Shown here piece by piece: positions 36,065-46,089 of a DNA stretch of 64,000 nt. Positions within the stretch are counted from its first letter, which is position 1. Every line of letters begins with the position of its first letter. Origin of the DNA: Magnetospira sp. QH-2 (lineage in GTDB: Bacteria; Pseudomonadota; Alphaproteobacteria; Rhodospirillales; Magnetospiraceae); NCBI RefSeq assembly GCF_000968135.1, contig NZ_FO538765.1, positions 2,492,001 to 2,556,000 on the forward strand. Direction: 5' to 3'. Both the position numbers and the translations under genes were made by a program. Under the pieces are notes generated by a model. That model was not told the origin of the DNA. It did no database searches and worked only from the letters and a program-made list of their open reading frames with translations.

Positions 36065-38358
36065 TCGGCGGCCCCATGCAGACAACGGTCGATTGTCTCT
36101 AGCAGATGGATGATATCCACCGGCTTGGTGAGGAATGCGTGGAATCCGCCCAGCTCGACTCGCGGATCTTTGCCCAACGCCGCGTCGGCACTGAGCGCGA
36201 TCACCGGAATGTCACGGGTTTCGTCCCTGGCCCGCAATTGCTTCAAGGCCTCAATACCATCCATCCCGGGCAGGTTGATATCCATGAGGATCAGATCGGG
36301 TTTACGGGACAAGGCCAGTTCGATGCCCAATTCGGCGGTATGAGTGGAAACCATTTCAAGGTCCGCCCGCTCATCGATGATCTCTTCCATCAGCGCCAAG
36401 TTGGATGGGTTATCTTCCACATACAACAAGGTTCGTTTCGGTTGGTCGTTTTGGTGAATCTGCTTGTCGGTGTCTTTGCCCTCCAGCTTGGGGCGAAGCG
36501 GCCCCTGGTGAGCCGAGAGAGGCAGATCGACCCAGAATGTCGTCCCTTCGCCCTCCACGCTCTTGAAGCCGATCGCGCCCCCCATGTGCTCTACCAGCCT
36601 CTTGGTGATGCTTAATCCTACACCGCTGCCTTCCACATGGCTGTTTTCCGCGCCCAATCGTTCGAATGGCAGGAACAAAGACTGCTGGCGCTCCTCGGGG
36701 ATTCCGCGTCCGGTATCGGAGACCTGGATTCGCACCCATTCCTCATCAAGGACCGAGACCGAAAAGATCACGCGCCCCTCTTCCACATTGTATTTGACCG
36801 CATTGGACAGCAGGTTCAACAGCACTTGCTTGAGGCGCGTATAGTCGGCCTCAATCACCGGCAAGGGGCTCACACAGGTCTGGTCTTCCAGCGTCACCTT
36901 GTGACGAACCGCCATATCGGCCACCAAGGCCAATGTGTCTTCGATCAGTTCCTTGGGATCGAAAGCTTCCACCGACAATGCCAGCTTGCCCGCCTCGATA
37001 CGGGCCAAATCCAACACCTCGTTGATCAACTCCAGCAAGTGTTGGCCGCTTTTAACAATATGGGAGACGTGGGACTTCTGCTTGTCGGACAGCGGTTCCC
37101 TTTTGCTGCTCTCCAACAATCGAGCAAACCCCAGTACGGCGTTCATGGGTGTGCGCAGTTCGTGGCTCATACTGGACAGGAAATCGGTCTTGGCGGCGTT
37201 GGCCTTGTCGGCAGCTTCCTTGGCTTCCATCAATGACCGCGCCGCCTGTTGGCGTTCGGTGATATCGGAGACAATGCCGGTGAAGATATGACCGTCGGGG
37301 GTCTCGATTTCGCTCACCGACAACTCCACGGGAAACTCCGTGCCATCCGCATGACACCCCGTGACTTCCCGTCGCCTGCCGATAACGCTGGCCTTTCCCG
37401 TCCGTTGATAGGCGGCCAGGTATTCGTCATGCCGGGACCGGTCTGGTTCCGGCATCAACAGAGAAACATTCTGCCCGACCAGATCTTTGAGTTCATAGCC
37501 GAACATGGACGCCGAAGCGGAATTAGCCGCTAGGATCGTGCCTTTCTCATCAATAGTGACAATGGCATCGGCGGCGGCTTCAAAAATCATCCGCAGCCTT
37601 TGTTCCTTCTCCTTCAGTTCCTCGGTGCGCTGGCGGACGCGATACTCCAAATCAGCATTGAGTCGGTTCAGATCCTCATAGGACTCATGGAGCTTGGACC
37701 GCATGGTATTCAGGGCGGATACCAGATCGGTCAGTTCGTCGTTGCGATTCGGATTCCGTCGCTTCAATCGGAAAGGGGTATCCAGGTCCTCTAATGTAGA
37801 GGCCCTGGCCTGATCGGCCAACTGAGCCACCGGACGGGTTACCAGGCGATAGACCAGGAAAAAGACGAACCCGGCGGTCAACAAAATCTTCAAGGCGGTA
37901 TCGAGAAATACTAAAAGTGCCTCGTCCATCACCCTGGAAAAAACCTGATCCACCCTGGCCACCACGGTCAGTTCCCCGATCCTCGTGATACTGCCCCGAT
38001 AGTCGTAGGTGAGAACAAAGGTTCGGCTCAGATCCCCGGGCCTTTTGGCCTTGCCGGAACTGGCCAGAATCTCGCCTTTTTCATTGTGGACCGCGGCCAT
38101 GCGAAAATCGGGAAGCCGCAGGATTCCATCCAGCAGCACGCCAAGCCCCGGCCTGTCCACCACCCAAACCGCTTCCGCTACCGCCCCAAGATAGCTTTGG
38201 CGGACCGCGTCAAAGCGCTCTTCAACCCGCGTCATGTCGCGGCGATAAACAGAGATCAGTTCCTGCGCCGTCACCACCACGGTCAGCACCACGGTGAACA
38301 GGGCCAACCATCCGATCAGCCGAAAGGCAAGACTACGCTTGGAAAGGTGACTGAACAC
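36061..38358 (-). CDS. membrane hybrid histidine kinase / response regulator
   Basis: A 765-residue sensor. A membrane helix (about 12-35), a short periplasmic domain, a second helix near 155-175 and a HAMP domain are followed by a coiled coil and a PAS domain (about 255-375, IVTIDEKGTILAANSASASM). HisKA has SSMSHELRTPMNAVLG; HATPase has NLLSNAVKY and GSGVGLSIT. A C-terminal receiver has VEDNPSNLALM, the Asp in LILMDINLPGMDG and Lys in FLTKPVD. Signal and output are unknown. The start at 38358 has GAGG at 9-10 bases; a GTG 25 codons upstream is an alternative. It is coupled to the DUF455 gene. Confidence 0.9.
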   Translation of the reverse strand: MFSHLSKRSLAFRLIGWLALFTVVLTVVVTAQELISVYRRDMTRVEERFDAVRQSYLGAVAEAVWVVDRPGLGVLLDGILRLPDFRMAAVHNEKGEILASSGKAKRPGDLSRTFVLTYDYRGSITRIGELTVVARVDQVFSRVMDEALLVFLDTALKILLTAGFVFFLVYRLVTRPVAQLADQARASTLEDLDTPFRLKRRNPNRNDELTDLVSALNTMRSKLHESYEDLNRLNADLEYRVRQRTEELKEKEQRLRMIFEAAADAIVTIDEKGTILAANSASASMFGYELKDLVGQNVSLLMPEPDRSRHDEYLAAYQRTGKASVIGRRREVTGCHADGTEFPVELSVSEIETPDGHIFTGIVSDITERQQAARSLMEAKEAADKANAAKTDFLSSMSHELRTPMNAVLGFARLLESSKREPLSDKQKSHVSHIVKSGQHLLELINEVLDLARIEAGKLALSVEAFDPKELIEDTLALVADMAVRHKVTLEDQTCVSPLPVIEADYTRLKQVLLNLLSNAVKYNVEEGRVIFSVSVLDEEWVRIQVSDTGRGIPEERQQSLFLPFERLGAENSHVEGSGVGLSITKRLVEHMGGAIGFKSVEGEGTTFWVDLPLSAHQGPLRPKLEGKDTDKQIHQNDQPKRTLLYVEDNPSNLALMEEIIDERADLEMVSTHTAELGIELALSRKPDLILMDINLPGMDGIEALKQLRARDETRDIPVIALSADAALGKDPRVELGGFHAFLTKPVDIIHLLETIDRCLHGAAE

Positions 38359-38470
38359 CGGTAATAGCCTCGAAAATAGCGGAGCGAAATTCAGATGACG
38401 ATGATATTCGTTACCAGGGCGAAATACTACCACACTCTCAAAGGGAGATATTCCAGATTTTTATAGCCAC

Positions 38471-38506
38471 CAAAAACAAAACCCCCTGGTTTCCCAAGGG
38501 GTTTTG
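38471..38506 (-). terminator. terminator of tRNA-Val
   Basis: On the minus strand the sequence AACCCCTTGG, a GAAA loop and CCAGGGGGTT form a stem followed by TTGTTTTTGG. It sits immediately after the tRNA-Val 3' end. Confidence 0.85.
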
Positions 38507-38507
38507 A

Positions 38508-38582
38508 TGGTGGGCGTAGCTGGGATTGAACCAGCGACCCCTGCGATGTCAACACAGTGCTCTCCCGCTGAGCTATACGCCC
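38508..38582 (-). tRNA. tRNA-Val (GAC)
   Basis: A 75-base tRNA with the CCA encoded. The acceptor stem GGGCGTA pairs with TACGCCC. The D arm is GCTCAGCGGGAGAGC, the anticodon loop TTGACAT gives anticodon GAC, and the T arm contains GGTTCAATCC. A hairpin terminator follows. Confidence 0.95.
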
Positions 38583-38794
38583 TTGTCGTGCCTGTCTCCG
38601 GAAGTCGGGGTAACCGGAGACCGGCCTTTTAGCGCCATTCGCCCGGCCATGCAACAGTTCAATCGCGCATTTTTGCCGCCGCCGCTTGCACGCATGGAAG
38701 AGAACAGCTAATTCCTAGCCCAACGCGCCACCGTTTGACCGGAGCCTTTTCCTTGACCGACCCGGGATCGCATATATCTCCCCTGGGAGATCCG

Positions 38795-39661
38795 ATGATC
38801 GACCCTGCCTTTACGCTGATCGAACCGGCGCATCGGGCGGGGCCTTTGGTATTGTCGTCTCCCCACAGCGGGCGTGCCTATCCGCCGGCTTTCGTGGCGG
38901 CATCGCGGCTCGACCCTTTGACCCTGCGCCGTTCCGAGGATGCCTTTGTGGAGGAGCTGTTTGCCTGGGCGCCGGAAAAAGGCATCCCGTTTCTCATGGC
39001 CCATTTCCCCCGCGCCTATTTGGACCCCAACCGGGAGGCCTGGGAGTTGGACCCGGTCATGTATGCCGATCGCCTGCCCGACTATGTCAATATCGCCTCG
39101 CCCCGGGTGGCGGCGGGCTTGGGCACCGTGGCGCGCATGGTCACCGATGGCGCCGAAATATATGATCGCAAGATCCCCTTCGCCGAGGCTCAGTGGCGGG
39201 TCCGCCAGTATTATGAGCCTTACCACGCCGCCCTGCTCGGACTGATCGAACGGACGAAATCTCAGTTCGGCACCTGTTTATTGGTGGATTGCCACTCCAT
39301 GCCCTCGGTGGGCGGCCCCATGGACCCGGATCCGGGACGACGCCGGGCCGATTTCGTGCTGGGCGATTGCTACGGCGATTCCTGTACCGGGCTTGTCATT
39401 CGCACCGTCGAGGCGGCGCTGATTGATCTCGGCTACCGCACGGTCCGCAACAAGCCCTATTCCGGCGGCCATACCACTCGCCATTACGGGCGCCCGAGCA
39501 AAAATGTGCATGTGCTTCAGATCGAGATCAATCGCGACCTGTACATGGACGAGTCAAGCATTGAGCGAATCGAGGATATGCAGCGCCTGTCCACCCATCT
39601 GGCCGAGGCCATGGCGGCCCTGGCGGAACTGAGCGCCGACCGCCTCGGCAATGGGCGATAG
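38795..39661 (+). CDS. N-formylglutamate amidohydrolase family protein
   Basis: A 288-residue member of the N-formylglutamate amidohydrolase family (HutG-like), which hydrolyses N-formyl-L-glutamate to formate and glutamate. Seen: VLSSPHSGRAYPPAF near the start, LLVDCHSMPS with metal-type Asp and His, NKPYSGGHTTRHYG and EINRDLYMDE. The ATG at 38795 is chosen because GGGAG lies 6 bases upstream; a TTG 20 codons earlier gives a longer form. No hut genes are nearby, so its exact substrate is open. About 70 bases separate it from hisG. Confidence 0.88.
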   Translation: MIDPAFTLIEPAHRAGPLVLSSPHSGRAYPPAFVAASRLDPLTLRRSEDAFVEELFAWAPEKGIPFLMAHFPRAYLDPNREAWELDPVMYADRLPDYVNIASPRVAAGLGTVARMVTDGAEIYDRKIPFAEAQWRVRQYYEPYHAALLGLIERTKSQFGTCLLVDCHSMPSVGGPMDPDPGRRRADFVLGDCYGDSCTGLVIRTVEAALIDLGYRTVRNKPYSGGHTTRHYGRPSKNVHVLQIEINRDLYMDESSIERIEDMQRLSTHLAEAMAALAELSADRLGNGR

Positions 39662-39733
39662 ATCACAGCACTTTCCCTGGAATCCCGCCCCTATCCGGGC
39701 TATGAAAGGGCCCCATCAAGGAGTTTTTGACCC

Positions 39734-40402
39734 GTGCCTGACACCGACAATTTGGTTCTTGCCTTGCCCAAGGGCCGCATTCTGAAAGAAGTCATGCCCA
39801 TCGTGCGCGGCGCCGGGATTGAACCGGAGCCCGCTTTCGACGATCCCAAGTCACGAGCCCTGCGCTTCAAGACCAACATCGCCAACCTTGATATCGTGCG
39901 GGTACGCAGCTTCGATGTGGCCACTTTTGTCGCCTTTGGCGCCGCCCATTTGGGCGTGGCGGGCAACGACGTGCTGATGGAATTCGATTTCCCCGAGATC
40001 TATGCCCCCCTCGACCTGGGGATCGGTTATTGCCGCATGGCGGTGGCCGAGCCGGTGGAACTGAGCGCCGAGGACGATCCGTCGCGCTGGAGCCACGTTC
40101 GCGTGGCCACCAAGTATCCGGCCATCACCGCCCGCCATTTTGCCGCCCGCGGTGTGCAGGCCGAATGCATCAAGCTCAACGGAGCCATGGAGTTGGCACC
40201 GAAGCTGGGACTTTGCCGCCGTATCGTCGATCTGGTCTCCACCGGAGACACCCTGCGCGCCAATGGTCTGGTGGAAGTGGAACAGATCGCCGAGATCACC
40301 TCCCGCCTGGCCGTCAATCGGGCCGCCCTGAAAACCCGGCCCGAAGAGATCACCCATTGGATCGACCGCTTCCGGGAGGTGCTCGATGCCCGTCCGTCTT
40401 GA
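39734..40402 (+). CDS. hisG: ATP phosphoribosyltransferase, short form
   Basis: A 222-residue HisG that catalyses the first step of histidine synthesis, joining ATP and PRPP. It has [22 protein letters not shown] and the PRPP-binding region [14 protein letters not shown]. It lacks the C-terminal regulatory domain of the long form, so by family rule it needs HisZ, which is not in this window. The GTG start has AAGGAG 10 bases upstream. Its end overlaps hisD by 17 bases. Confidence 0.95.
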   Translation: MPDTDNLVLALPKGRILKEVMPIVRGAGIEPEPAFDDPKSRALRFKTNIANLDIVRVRSFDVATFVAFGAAHLGVAGNDVLMEFDFPEIYAPLDLGIGYCRMAVAEPVELSAEDDPSRWSHVRVATKYPAITARHFAARGVQAECIKLNGAMELAPKLGLCRRIVDLVSTGDTLRANGLVEVEQIAEITSRLAVNRAALKTRPEEITHWIDRFREVLDARPS

Positions 40403-41690
40403 TGCCAACGCCACCGATTTCGAGGCGGCTTTTGCCGAGGTGCTGGCCGCCCAGCGGGAATCCGATTCCGATGTCAACGATACGGTCGCGGCCATCCTCA
40501 AGGATGTGAAGGCACGCGGAAACGCCGCGGTCATCGACTATACCGCCCGCTTCGACAAGCTGGACCTGACGCCCGAGGCCCTGCGCATCTCGACCTCCGA
40601 AATCGAGGCCGCCACCGCCCAATGCGCGCCGGGAACTCTGGAAGCCCTGGATCTGGCGGCCAAGCGTATCGAGGCGTTCCATGCCAAACAGGTGCCCGAG
40701 GGCCTGGACTATACCGACGAGGCCGGTGTTCGCCTGGGCCTGCGCTGGAGCGCCATGGCGGCGGTGGGGCTCTATGTGCCCGGCGGGCTGGCGGCCTATC
40801 CCTCCTCAGTGCTGATGAATGCCTTACCGGCCAAGGTCGCCGGTGTCGATCGCGTGGCCATGGTTGTGCCGACCCCGGGCGGCGTGCTCAATCCCCTGGT
40901 GCTGGCGGCGGCCAAGATTTGCGGCATCGACGAGGTCTATCGCATTGGCGGGGCTCAGGCGGTGGGCGCCCTGGCCTATGGAACCGAAACCATCGCTCCG
41001 GTGGACAAAATCGTCGGGCCAGGCAATGCCTATGTGGCGGCCGCCAAGCGCCAAGTGTTCGGCACCGTTGGCATCGACATGATCGCCGGACCGTCGGAGA
41101 TCCTGGTGGTCGCCGATGGGGAAAACGATCCCGGCTGGATCGCCATGGATCTGATGTCCCAGGCCGAGCACGACCCCAGCGCCCAATCCATCTTGATCAC
41201 CGACGATGCGGCCTTTGCCGACGCGGTGGAGAAAGCTGTACAGGGCCACCTAAAACGGCTGCCCAAATCGGAGATCGCCGGGGCCAGCTGGGCTGACCAC
41301 GGAGCGGTGATTGTCGTCCCGGACATGGACCGCGCGGTCTCGCTCGTGGACCGCATCGCGCCAGAGCACTTGGAACTGGCCGTCGCCGATCCGCAGGCCT
41401 TGGCCTCCAAAATCCGCCACGCCGGGGCTATGTTCCTCGGTCGCTTCACGCCCGAGGCGGTGGGCGATTATGTGGCCGGCCCCAACCATGTGCTGCCCAC
41501 GTCCCGTTCGGCCCGTTTTTCTTCCGGGCTGGGGGTTCCTGATTTTCTTAAGCGCACCACCTTCATTCAATGCGATAGTGACTCTCTGAGCCGCATAGGA
41601 CCGGCGGCGGTGACTCTGGCCCGGGCGGAAGGGTTGGATGCTCACGGAGATTCGGTGGCTTTGCGGCTCAACATGCCGACGGGAGACTGA
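40386..41690 (+). CDS. hisD: histidinol dehydrogenase
   Basis: A 434-residue zinc enzyme that oxidises histidinol to histidine in two NAD-dependent steps, the last of the pathway. Signature segments are [35 protein letters not shown] and [13 protein letters not shown], and the zinc/catalytic region [17 protein letters not shown] precedes the ATG, inside the end of hisG. It is followed one base later by the UPF0262 gene, forming an operon. Confidence 0.97.
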   Translation: MPVRLDANATDFEAAFAEVLAAQRESDSDVNDTVAAILKDVKARGNAAVIDYTARFDKLDLTPEALRISTSEIEAATAQCAPGTLEALDLAAKRIEAFHAKQVPEGLDYTDEAGVRLGLRWSAMAAVGLYVPGGLAAYPSSVLMNALPAKVAGVDRVAMVVPTPGGVLNPLVLAAAKICGIDEVYRIGGAQAVGALAYGTETIAPVDKIVGPGNAYVAAAKRQVFGTVGIDMIAGPSEILVVADGENDPGWIAMDLMSQAEHDPSAQSILITDDAAFADAVEKAVQGHLKRLPKSEIAGASWADHGAVIVVPDMDRAVSLVDRIAPEHLELAVADPQALASKIRHAGAMFLGRFTPEAVGDYVAGPNHVLPTSRSARFSSGLGVPDFLKRTTFIQCDSDSLSRIGPAAVTLARAEGLDAHGDSVALRLNMPTGD

Positions 41691-41691
41691 C

Positions 41692-42168
41692 ATGAACAGC
41701 GAGGAGACGGCCCGTATCATCCAGGTCACCCTCGACGAAAAGACCGTTGTCCGGCGCAGCCCGCAGGTGGAACACGAACGCGCCGTCGCCATCTATGACC
41801 TGCTGGAAGAAAACCTGTTCGATGTGGTCGATGAACAGGGCCCGTTCATCCTCAAACTAGGCATTCAAGACAACCGCCTGGTCTTCGACCTGCATTCCGA
41901 GGCCGGGGATCCGTTGCGCAAGTTCACCCTGCCTACCTCGCCGTTCCGGACCATCATCAAAGACTATTTCATGGTCTGCGAGACCTATTATACAGCCATC
42001 AAGAGCGCCGGAACCCAACAGATTGAAGCCATCGACATGGGACGCCGCGGCCTGCACAACGATGGTGCGGAGGTGCTCAAGGAACGCCTAGCCGAGTACG
42101 CCGAGATCGACGACAACACCGCTCGGCGGCTGTTCACGCTGATTTGCGTCTTGCACATCAGGGGTTAG
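41692..42168 (+). CDS. UPF0262 family protein
   Basis: A 158-residue protein of the UPF0262 family, found beside hisD in many alphaproteobacteria. Conserved-looking segments are ERAVAIYDLLEEN, FDLHSEAGDPL and GRRGLHNDGAEVL. No membrane segment or known active site is seen, and its role is unknown. The ATG is two bases after the hisD stop, with GGGAG upstream. Cotranscription with hisD and the phosphatase is likely. Confidence 0.92.
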   Translation: MNSEETARIIQVTLDEKTVVRRSPQVEHERAVAIYDLLEENLFDVVDEQGPFILKLGIQDNRLVFDLHSEAGDPLRKFTLPTSPFRTIIKDYFMVCETYYTAIKSAGTQQIEAIDMGRRGLHNDGAEVLKERLAEYAEIDDNTARRLFTLICVLHIRG

Positions 42169-42175
42169 ACGCGGA

Positions 42176-42601
42176 ATGGAGCCCCTCCCCTCGGCCGTGC
42201 TGTTTTGCTGCACCATGAATGCCATCCGCTCCCCCATGGCCGAGGCGATCCTCAAGTACTTGTTCCCCAAGTCCATCTTTGTCGATTCGGCGGGGGTACG
42301 GCCCGGTGAAGCGGATGGTTTCGCCATCGAGGTGATGGACGAAATCGGCCTGGACATCACCAAGCACCGCTCCAAGAGCTTCGAAGACCTGGAAGACAGC
42401 TCCTTCGACCTGATCATCTCTCTGTCTCCAGAAGCGCAGCACAAGGCCGTGGACCTGACCCGCTACATGGCCTGCGAGGTGGAATTCTGGAATACCCTCG
42501 ACCCCTCTATCATTGAAGGCAGCCGCGATACCCGGCTCGAAGTCTATCGCCAAGTGCGAGATCAATTGATGGCGCGCATCCGTGAACGTTTTCCACGTTA
42601 A
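42176..42601 (+). CDS. low-molecular-weight protein-tyrosine-phosphatase family protein
   Basis: A 141-residue LMW-PTP / ArsC-like protein. The active-site loop C-x5-R is CTMNAIRS at residues 12-18, and the later acid is in NTLDPS. This fold serves protein tyrosine phosphatases and thioredoxin-type arsenate reductases; the extra Cys residues of ArsC are not evident, so phosphatase is favoured. It follows UPF0262 by 7 bases, the order often seen in alphaproteobacteria. Confidence 0.88.
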   Translation: MEPLPSAVLFCCTMNAIRSPMAEAILKYLFPKSIFVDSAGVRPGEADGFAIEVMDEIGLDITKHRSKSFEDLEDSSFDLIISLSPEAQHKAVDLTRYMACEVEFWNTLDPSIIEGSRDTRLEVYRQVRDQLMARIRERFPR

Positions 42602-42710
42602 ATTCCCCATATGAAATTCAACCTCTTAGAAGCCGTTTGCCCTACCGAAAAACGCGCCCGAGTGGTAGAATGGATATGAGGTAACGAGGACAAATGGAAG
42701 GGGAATACCC

Positions 42711-43403
42711 ATGACTTTCAACGTCCAAGGTGTCATACAAGCCATGGTCCGGTCTCAGGACCTGGAGCCCGAAGAGGGACAAGGCCGCAAGCCGGTCATC
42801 ACTATATCCCGCACCATGGGATCCGGCGGCAATGAAATCGCCGAAATGCTGGCCAAACGCCTCGGCGTGGATTGTTTCAGCCGCGAGATTCTCGATGCCA
42901 TTGCCAAACAGACTCAAACCAACAGCAGCCTGATGAACAAGCTGCACGAGTCGGTTTCCAGTGCCAGCGATGCCTGGCTCTATTCACTGCTGACCGGCAA
43001 GAAGGTCTCGCGCGACGACTATCACCGCCATCTGGTGACCGCCACCCGGGCTTTGTACAAGGTCGGCGGCGTGATCCTCGGTCGCGGCGCCCATATCATC
43101 CTCGCCGGTCGCGATGTGTTGCGGGTCCGCATAACCGGCAGCCCGGAGGTCTGTGCCAAACGCATCGCCATGCAGGAAGACATGCCGCTAGAGCGTGCCG
43201 AAAAGATGGTCAAGGAAAGCAACAAGAAGCGCGGCAATTTCATCAAAGAGCAGTTCGCACACAAGGCCAACGATCCCCTGGACTACGATTTGGAGATCAA
43301 TACCGACCACTTTGCATCCTACGACCAAGTGGTGGATCTGCTCGAACAGGCGGTCAATAGCCTGTGCAAAACAGGCGAAGTGACGGGCACCAACAGGAAA
43401 TAG
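42711..43403 (+). CDS. cytidylate kinase-like family protein
   Basis: A 230-residue P-loop NTPase of the cytidylate kinase-like family. The nucleotide-binding loop is SRTMGSGGNEIAEMLAKRLG (about residues 33-52). Later GRGAHIILAG and RVRITGSPEVCAKRIA fit the kinase fold, and a helical insertion with KKRGNFIKEQFAH may form the lid. True substrate is unknown. AGGGGA precedes the ATG. It sits between the phosphatase and infA, interrupting the usual order, and is not obviously part of the histidine operon. Confidence 0.85.
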   Translation: MTFNVQGVIQAMVRSQDLEPEEGQGRKPVITISRTMGSGGNEIAEMLAKRLGVDCFSREILDAIAKQTQTNSSLMNKLHESVSSASDAWLYSLLTGKKVSRDDYHRHLVTATRALYKVGGVILGRGAHIILAGRDVLRVRITGSPEVCAKRIAMQEDMPLERAEKMVKESNKKRGNFIKEQFAHKANDPLDYDLEINTDHFASYDQVVDLLEQAVNSLCKTGEVTGTNRK

Positions 43404-43506
43404 TCGTTTTATTGGGTCGACAGGGTCTCTTTTCGGGGAAAAGACTTGACCGGAGGGGTGCGGATGCGCACCTTACGCCGCACGTTTAATGACCCCAGAG
43501 GACCAG

Positions 43507-43725
43507 ATGGCCAAAGAAGACCTAATCGAATTCAGCGGCACCGTGACCGAACTGCTGCCCAATGCCATGTTCCGTGTCAAGCTGGACAACGACCACGAGA
43601 TTCTCGCCCATACGTCCGGCAAGATGCGTAAGAACCGCATCCGGGTGTTGGCCGGTGACCGGGTCAATGTTGAAATGACCCCCTACGACCTGACCAAGGG
43701 TCGGATCACCTTCCGCTTTAAATAA
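43507..43725 (+). CDS. infA: translation initiation factor IF-1
   Basis: A 72-residue OB-fold protein that binds the ribosomal A site with IF-2 and IF-3. [20 protein letters not shown] and [16 protein letters not shown] are standard. The start is the ATG at 43507, six codons inside a longer ORF, because the family begins MAKED. GAGG lies five bases upstream. A short inverted repeat TCTTTTC / GAAAAGA upstream (43428-43444) may affect its transcript. maf follows 25 bases later. Confidence 0.98.
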   Translation: MAKEDLIEFSGTVTELLPNAMFRVKLDNDHEILAHTSGKMRKNRIRVLAGDRVNVEMTPYDLTKGRITFRFK

Positions 43726-43750
43726 GCCCGCGCGATCCGGATCGACCCTC

Positions 43751-44338
43751 ATGCCGCAGGCCGGATCCCTCCCCCTTATACTTGCATCCGCATCGCCCCG
43801 GCGCCTGGATCTGTTGGCCCAGGTGGGCGTGACACCGGATTCCGTTCATCCCGCCCATGTGGATGAATCTCCGCTGAAGGATGAACAACCCGCCCATCTG
43901 GCAGAGCGCCTCGCCGTGGCCAAAGCCACCGCCGTGGCCGAAGAGCATCCGCAATCCCTGGTGTTAGGGGCCGATACGGTGGTCGCCGTCGGCCGCCGCT
44001 GCCTGGGCAAGCCCGATGGCGAGGCCGACGCCCGGCGCATGCTCAAATTGCTGTCTGGGCGCCGTCACAAGGTCATCGGCGGGCTATGTCTGGTCACCCC
44101 GGAAGGCCGCCCCCTGGCCAGGCGCATTACCACATCAGTGGCCTTCAAGGTGCTGCACCCGGACGAAATCGAAACCTATATCTCTAGCGGCGAGTGGGAC
44201 GGCAAGGCCGGTGCCTATGCCATCCAGGGCCGCGCCGGGGCCTTTGTGCGGCAAATCGTCGGCTCCTATACCAATGTGGTCGGGCTGTCGCTGCCGGAGA
44301 CGGTAGGATTGCTGCGCGGCCAAGGCTATGGGGTCTAA
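43751..44338 (+). CDS. maf: Maf-type nucleoside triphosphate pyrophosphatase
   Basis: A 195-residue Maf protein, a house-cleaning enzyme that hydrolyses non-canonical or canonical nucleoside triphosphates and affects septation in some bacteria. Motifs are LILASASPRRLDLL at the N-terminus, GADTVVAVGRR with the catalytic Asp, LLSGRRHKVIGG, and GKAGAYAIQG. Length is typical. It lies in the infA - maf - rng - yacG run, overlapping or abutting rng. Confidence 0.95.
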   Translation: MPQAGSLPLILASASPRRLDLLAQVGVTPDSVHPAHVDESPLKDEQPAHLAERLAVAKATAVAEEHPQSLVLGADTVVAVGRRCLGKPDGEADARRMLKLLSGRRHKVIGGLCLVTPEGRPLARRITTSVAFKVLHPDEIETYISSGEWDGKAGAYAIQGRAGAFVRQIVGSYTNVVGLSLPETVGLLRGQGYGV

Positions 44339-44342
44339 CCCG

Positions 44343-45710
44343 ATGCGGCGCCTCCTGGTCAGCCGCCTGCCTGGCGAGACACGCAGCGCTCTGCTGGATG
44401 GAGATCACTTGATCGATATGCGAATCGACCGAGATCGCCGGCCCAGTCTGGTCGGCGGCATCTACCGTGGGCGAGTGACCGCCGTTTCCACGGCGGGCGC
44501 CTTTGTGTCCATCAATCGCGGACCCGATGGCTTTCTGCCGCTGCGCAAGGATGACCGAATCACAGAGGGGCAATCGCTGATCGTGACGGTGACCCGCGAC
44601 GCCGAAGGCGCCAAGGGCCCCAAGCTGAACCGGGAACCACGCCTTGAAGGGCGCTTCATGGTGCTGCTGCCCCTTGGCAAGAACGCCAAGGTTTCTCGCT
44701 CCCTGACGGACAAAGCCCGCCGGGACGCCTTGATCGATTGGGCCGCTTCCAAGACCATGGGCTTGATCGTCCGTCGTACCGCCGCCGGGGCGCCCGGGGA
44801 CCTTCTGGATCAGGAGTACAACGCCCTGACCAAGGTTTGGGAGAAGGCGGAAAACAAGAGGGATGGCGCGCCCTGCCGACTGGTTCCCTCGCCCGATGGC
44901 CTTGCCGAGTTGCTGACCCAGGCCGGGCATCTGGACGAAATTATTGCCGATGAGGCCGAAATCCTGGGCCGCCTGCGCGACTTCTGCACCGAACGAGCAC
45001 CGGATCTGGCGGTACGCATCGTGCCCCATGGGGAGGCTGAACCGCTGTTCGAGACCTTTGACCTGGAAGAACGCCTGGAGGCTCTGCAAGAACCCGTGGT
45101 GGCCTTGCCATCCGGTGGAAGGCTGATCATCGAGGCAACCGCCGCGCTGACCGCCATGGACGTGGATACAGGCGCCACCCCGGCACGGGGCAAGGGGGGG
45201 GCTCCTCATCAAGCCAACCTGGAAGCGGCGACGGCCATTCCCGAACAGATACGCCTGCGCAATATCGGTGGCGCCATTGCGGTGGATTTTGCCGGAGATT
45301 CCAAAAGCAATCGACGACGAGAACTGGAAGATCGACTCCGCGAGGGATTGGACACGGATCCCGTTCCTTGTCACGTAACCGGCTGGGGACCCAACGGCTG
45401 GCTGGAATTGATCCGTGAACGGCGGCGCCCGTCGGTGGACGAGATCATGCTTGCCCCAGGAAGCCGACAACCCAATACCGAAACCCTGGCCTTCCAGATT
45501 CTGCGGCGGTTGCTGGCTGAATCCCGACAGGCGCCTCGGGGGACCTTGGTCCTGCGTTTGCATTCTTCCATGGTGGCGTGTCTCGAGGGCCAACACCGGG
45601 AAGCCTTGGATCAGACCCGGCGACGCCTGGGATGTCCCCTGCGGCTGACCCCCGATGACCGCCTGGCCGTCGACCAAATCAATCTCGGCCCCGATAACGA
45701 TCAAGAGTAG
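44343..45710 (+). CDS. rng: ribonuclease G / E family protein
   Basis: A 455-residue RNase E/G family protein, shorter than RNase G of E. coli. An S1-like start ([17 protein letters not shown]) precedes the catalytic region with two likely metal Asp residues, in AVDFAGDS and GLDTDP. The Zn-link CPxC motif of RNase E is absent, so dimer assembly may differ. The rest is divergent, with no long C-terminal tail. The start at 44343 has GGGG 9 bases upstream; an ATG at 44328 overlaps maf. This maf-rng-yacG order is common in alphaproteobacteria. Confidence 0.88.
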   Translation: MRRLLVSRLPGETRSALLDGDHLIDMRIDRDRRPSLVGGIYRGRVTAVSTAGAFVSINRGPDGFLPLRKDDRITEGQSLIVTVTRDAEGAKGPKLNREPRLEGRFMVLLPLGKNAKVSRSLTDKARRDALIDWAASKTMGLIVRRTAAGAPGDLLDQEYNALTKVWEKAENKRDGAPCRLVPSPDGLAELLTQAGHLDEIIADEAEILGRLRDFCTERAPDLAVRIVPHGEAEPLFETFDLEERLEALQEPVVALPSGGRLIIEATAALTAMDVDTGATPARGKGGAPHQANLEAATAIPEQIRLRNIGGAIAVDFAGDSKSNRRRELEDRLREGLDTDPVPCHVTGWGPNGWLELIRERRRPSVDEIMLAPGSRQPNTETLAFQILRRLLAESRQAPRGTLVLRLHSSMVACLEGQHREALDQTRRRLGCPLRLTPDDRLAVDQINLGPDNDQE

Positions 45711-45714
45711 CGCC

Positions 45715-45921
45715 ATGACCGACAAAGCCTCCGCTTCCGCCGATGATGTGCCCATGGCCGGACGCCGCTGCCTCCAATGCGGCAAACCGGCGCTGTATGC
45801 CTATCGTCCTTTCTGTTCCAAGCGTTGCGCCGACCTGGACCTGGGCAAATGGTTCGCCGAGGACTATCGCGTTCCCAGCGACGAAGAGCCTGGAGACGAC
45901 CGCGCCGAAGAGGATCCTTAA
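45715..45921 (+). CDS. yacG: DNA gyrase inhibitor YacG (zinc-binding)
   Basis: A 68-residue zinc protein. CLQCGKP and [11 protein letters not shown] give the four Cys ligands of a small zinc ribbon, and [13 protein letters not shown] is the family signature. YacG binds gyrase B and blocks supercoiling in E. coli. The ATG at 45715 is chosen to match the family, a few bases after the rng stop. tRNA-Phe follows 92 bases later. Confidence 0.95.
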   Translation: MTDKASASADDVPMAGRRCLQCGKPALYAYRPFCSKRCADLDLGKWFAEDYRVPSDEEPGDDRAEEDP

Positions 45922-46013
45922 GCGGTCATGATTCCGTCATCCTGGAGGCTGGACAGCACCCTGGAATTCCTCTATACACCCCTCCGGTCGCCGCGCCATG
46001 GGCACGGCTTCCC

Positions 46014-46089
46014 GCCCGGGTAGCTCAGTTGGTAGAGCAGCGGATTGAAAATCCGCGTGTCGGTGGTTCGAGTCCGCCCCCGGGCACCA
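46014..46089 (+). tRNA. tRNA-Phe (GAA)
   Basis: A 76-base tRNA with encoded CCA. The acceptor stem GCCCGGG pairs with CCCGGGC, the anticodon loop TTGAAAA gives GAA, and the T arm holds GGTTCGAGTCC. Downstream DNA differs in character and contains a transposase remnant, so this could be an integration site, but no att repeat was found. Confidence 0.96.

Noticed and set aside
44184-45785. A 533-codon minus-strand ORF opposite maf, rng and yacG
   Set aside because: Three well-supported genes lie on the other strand; composition of the antisense product is unlike a protein.
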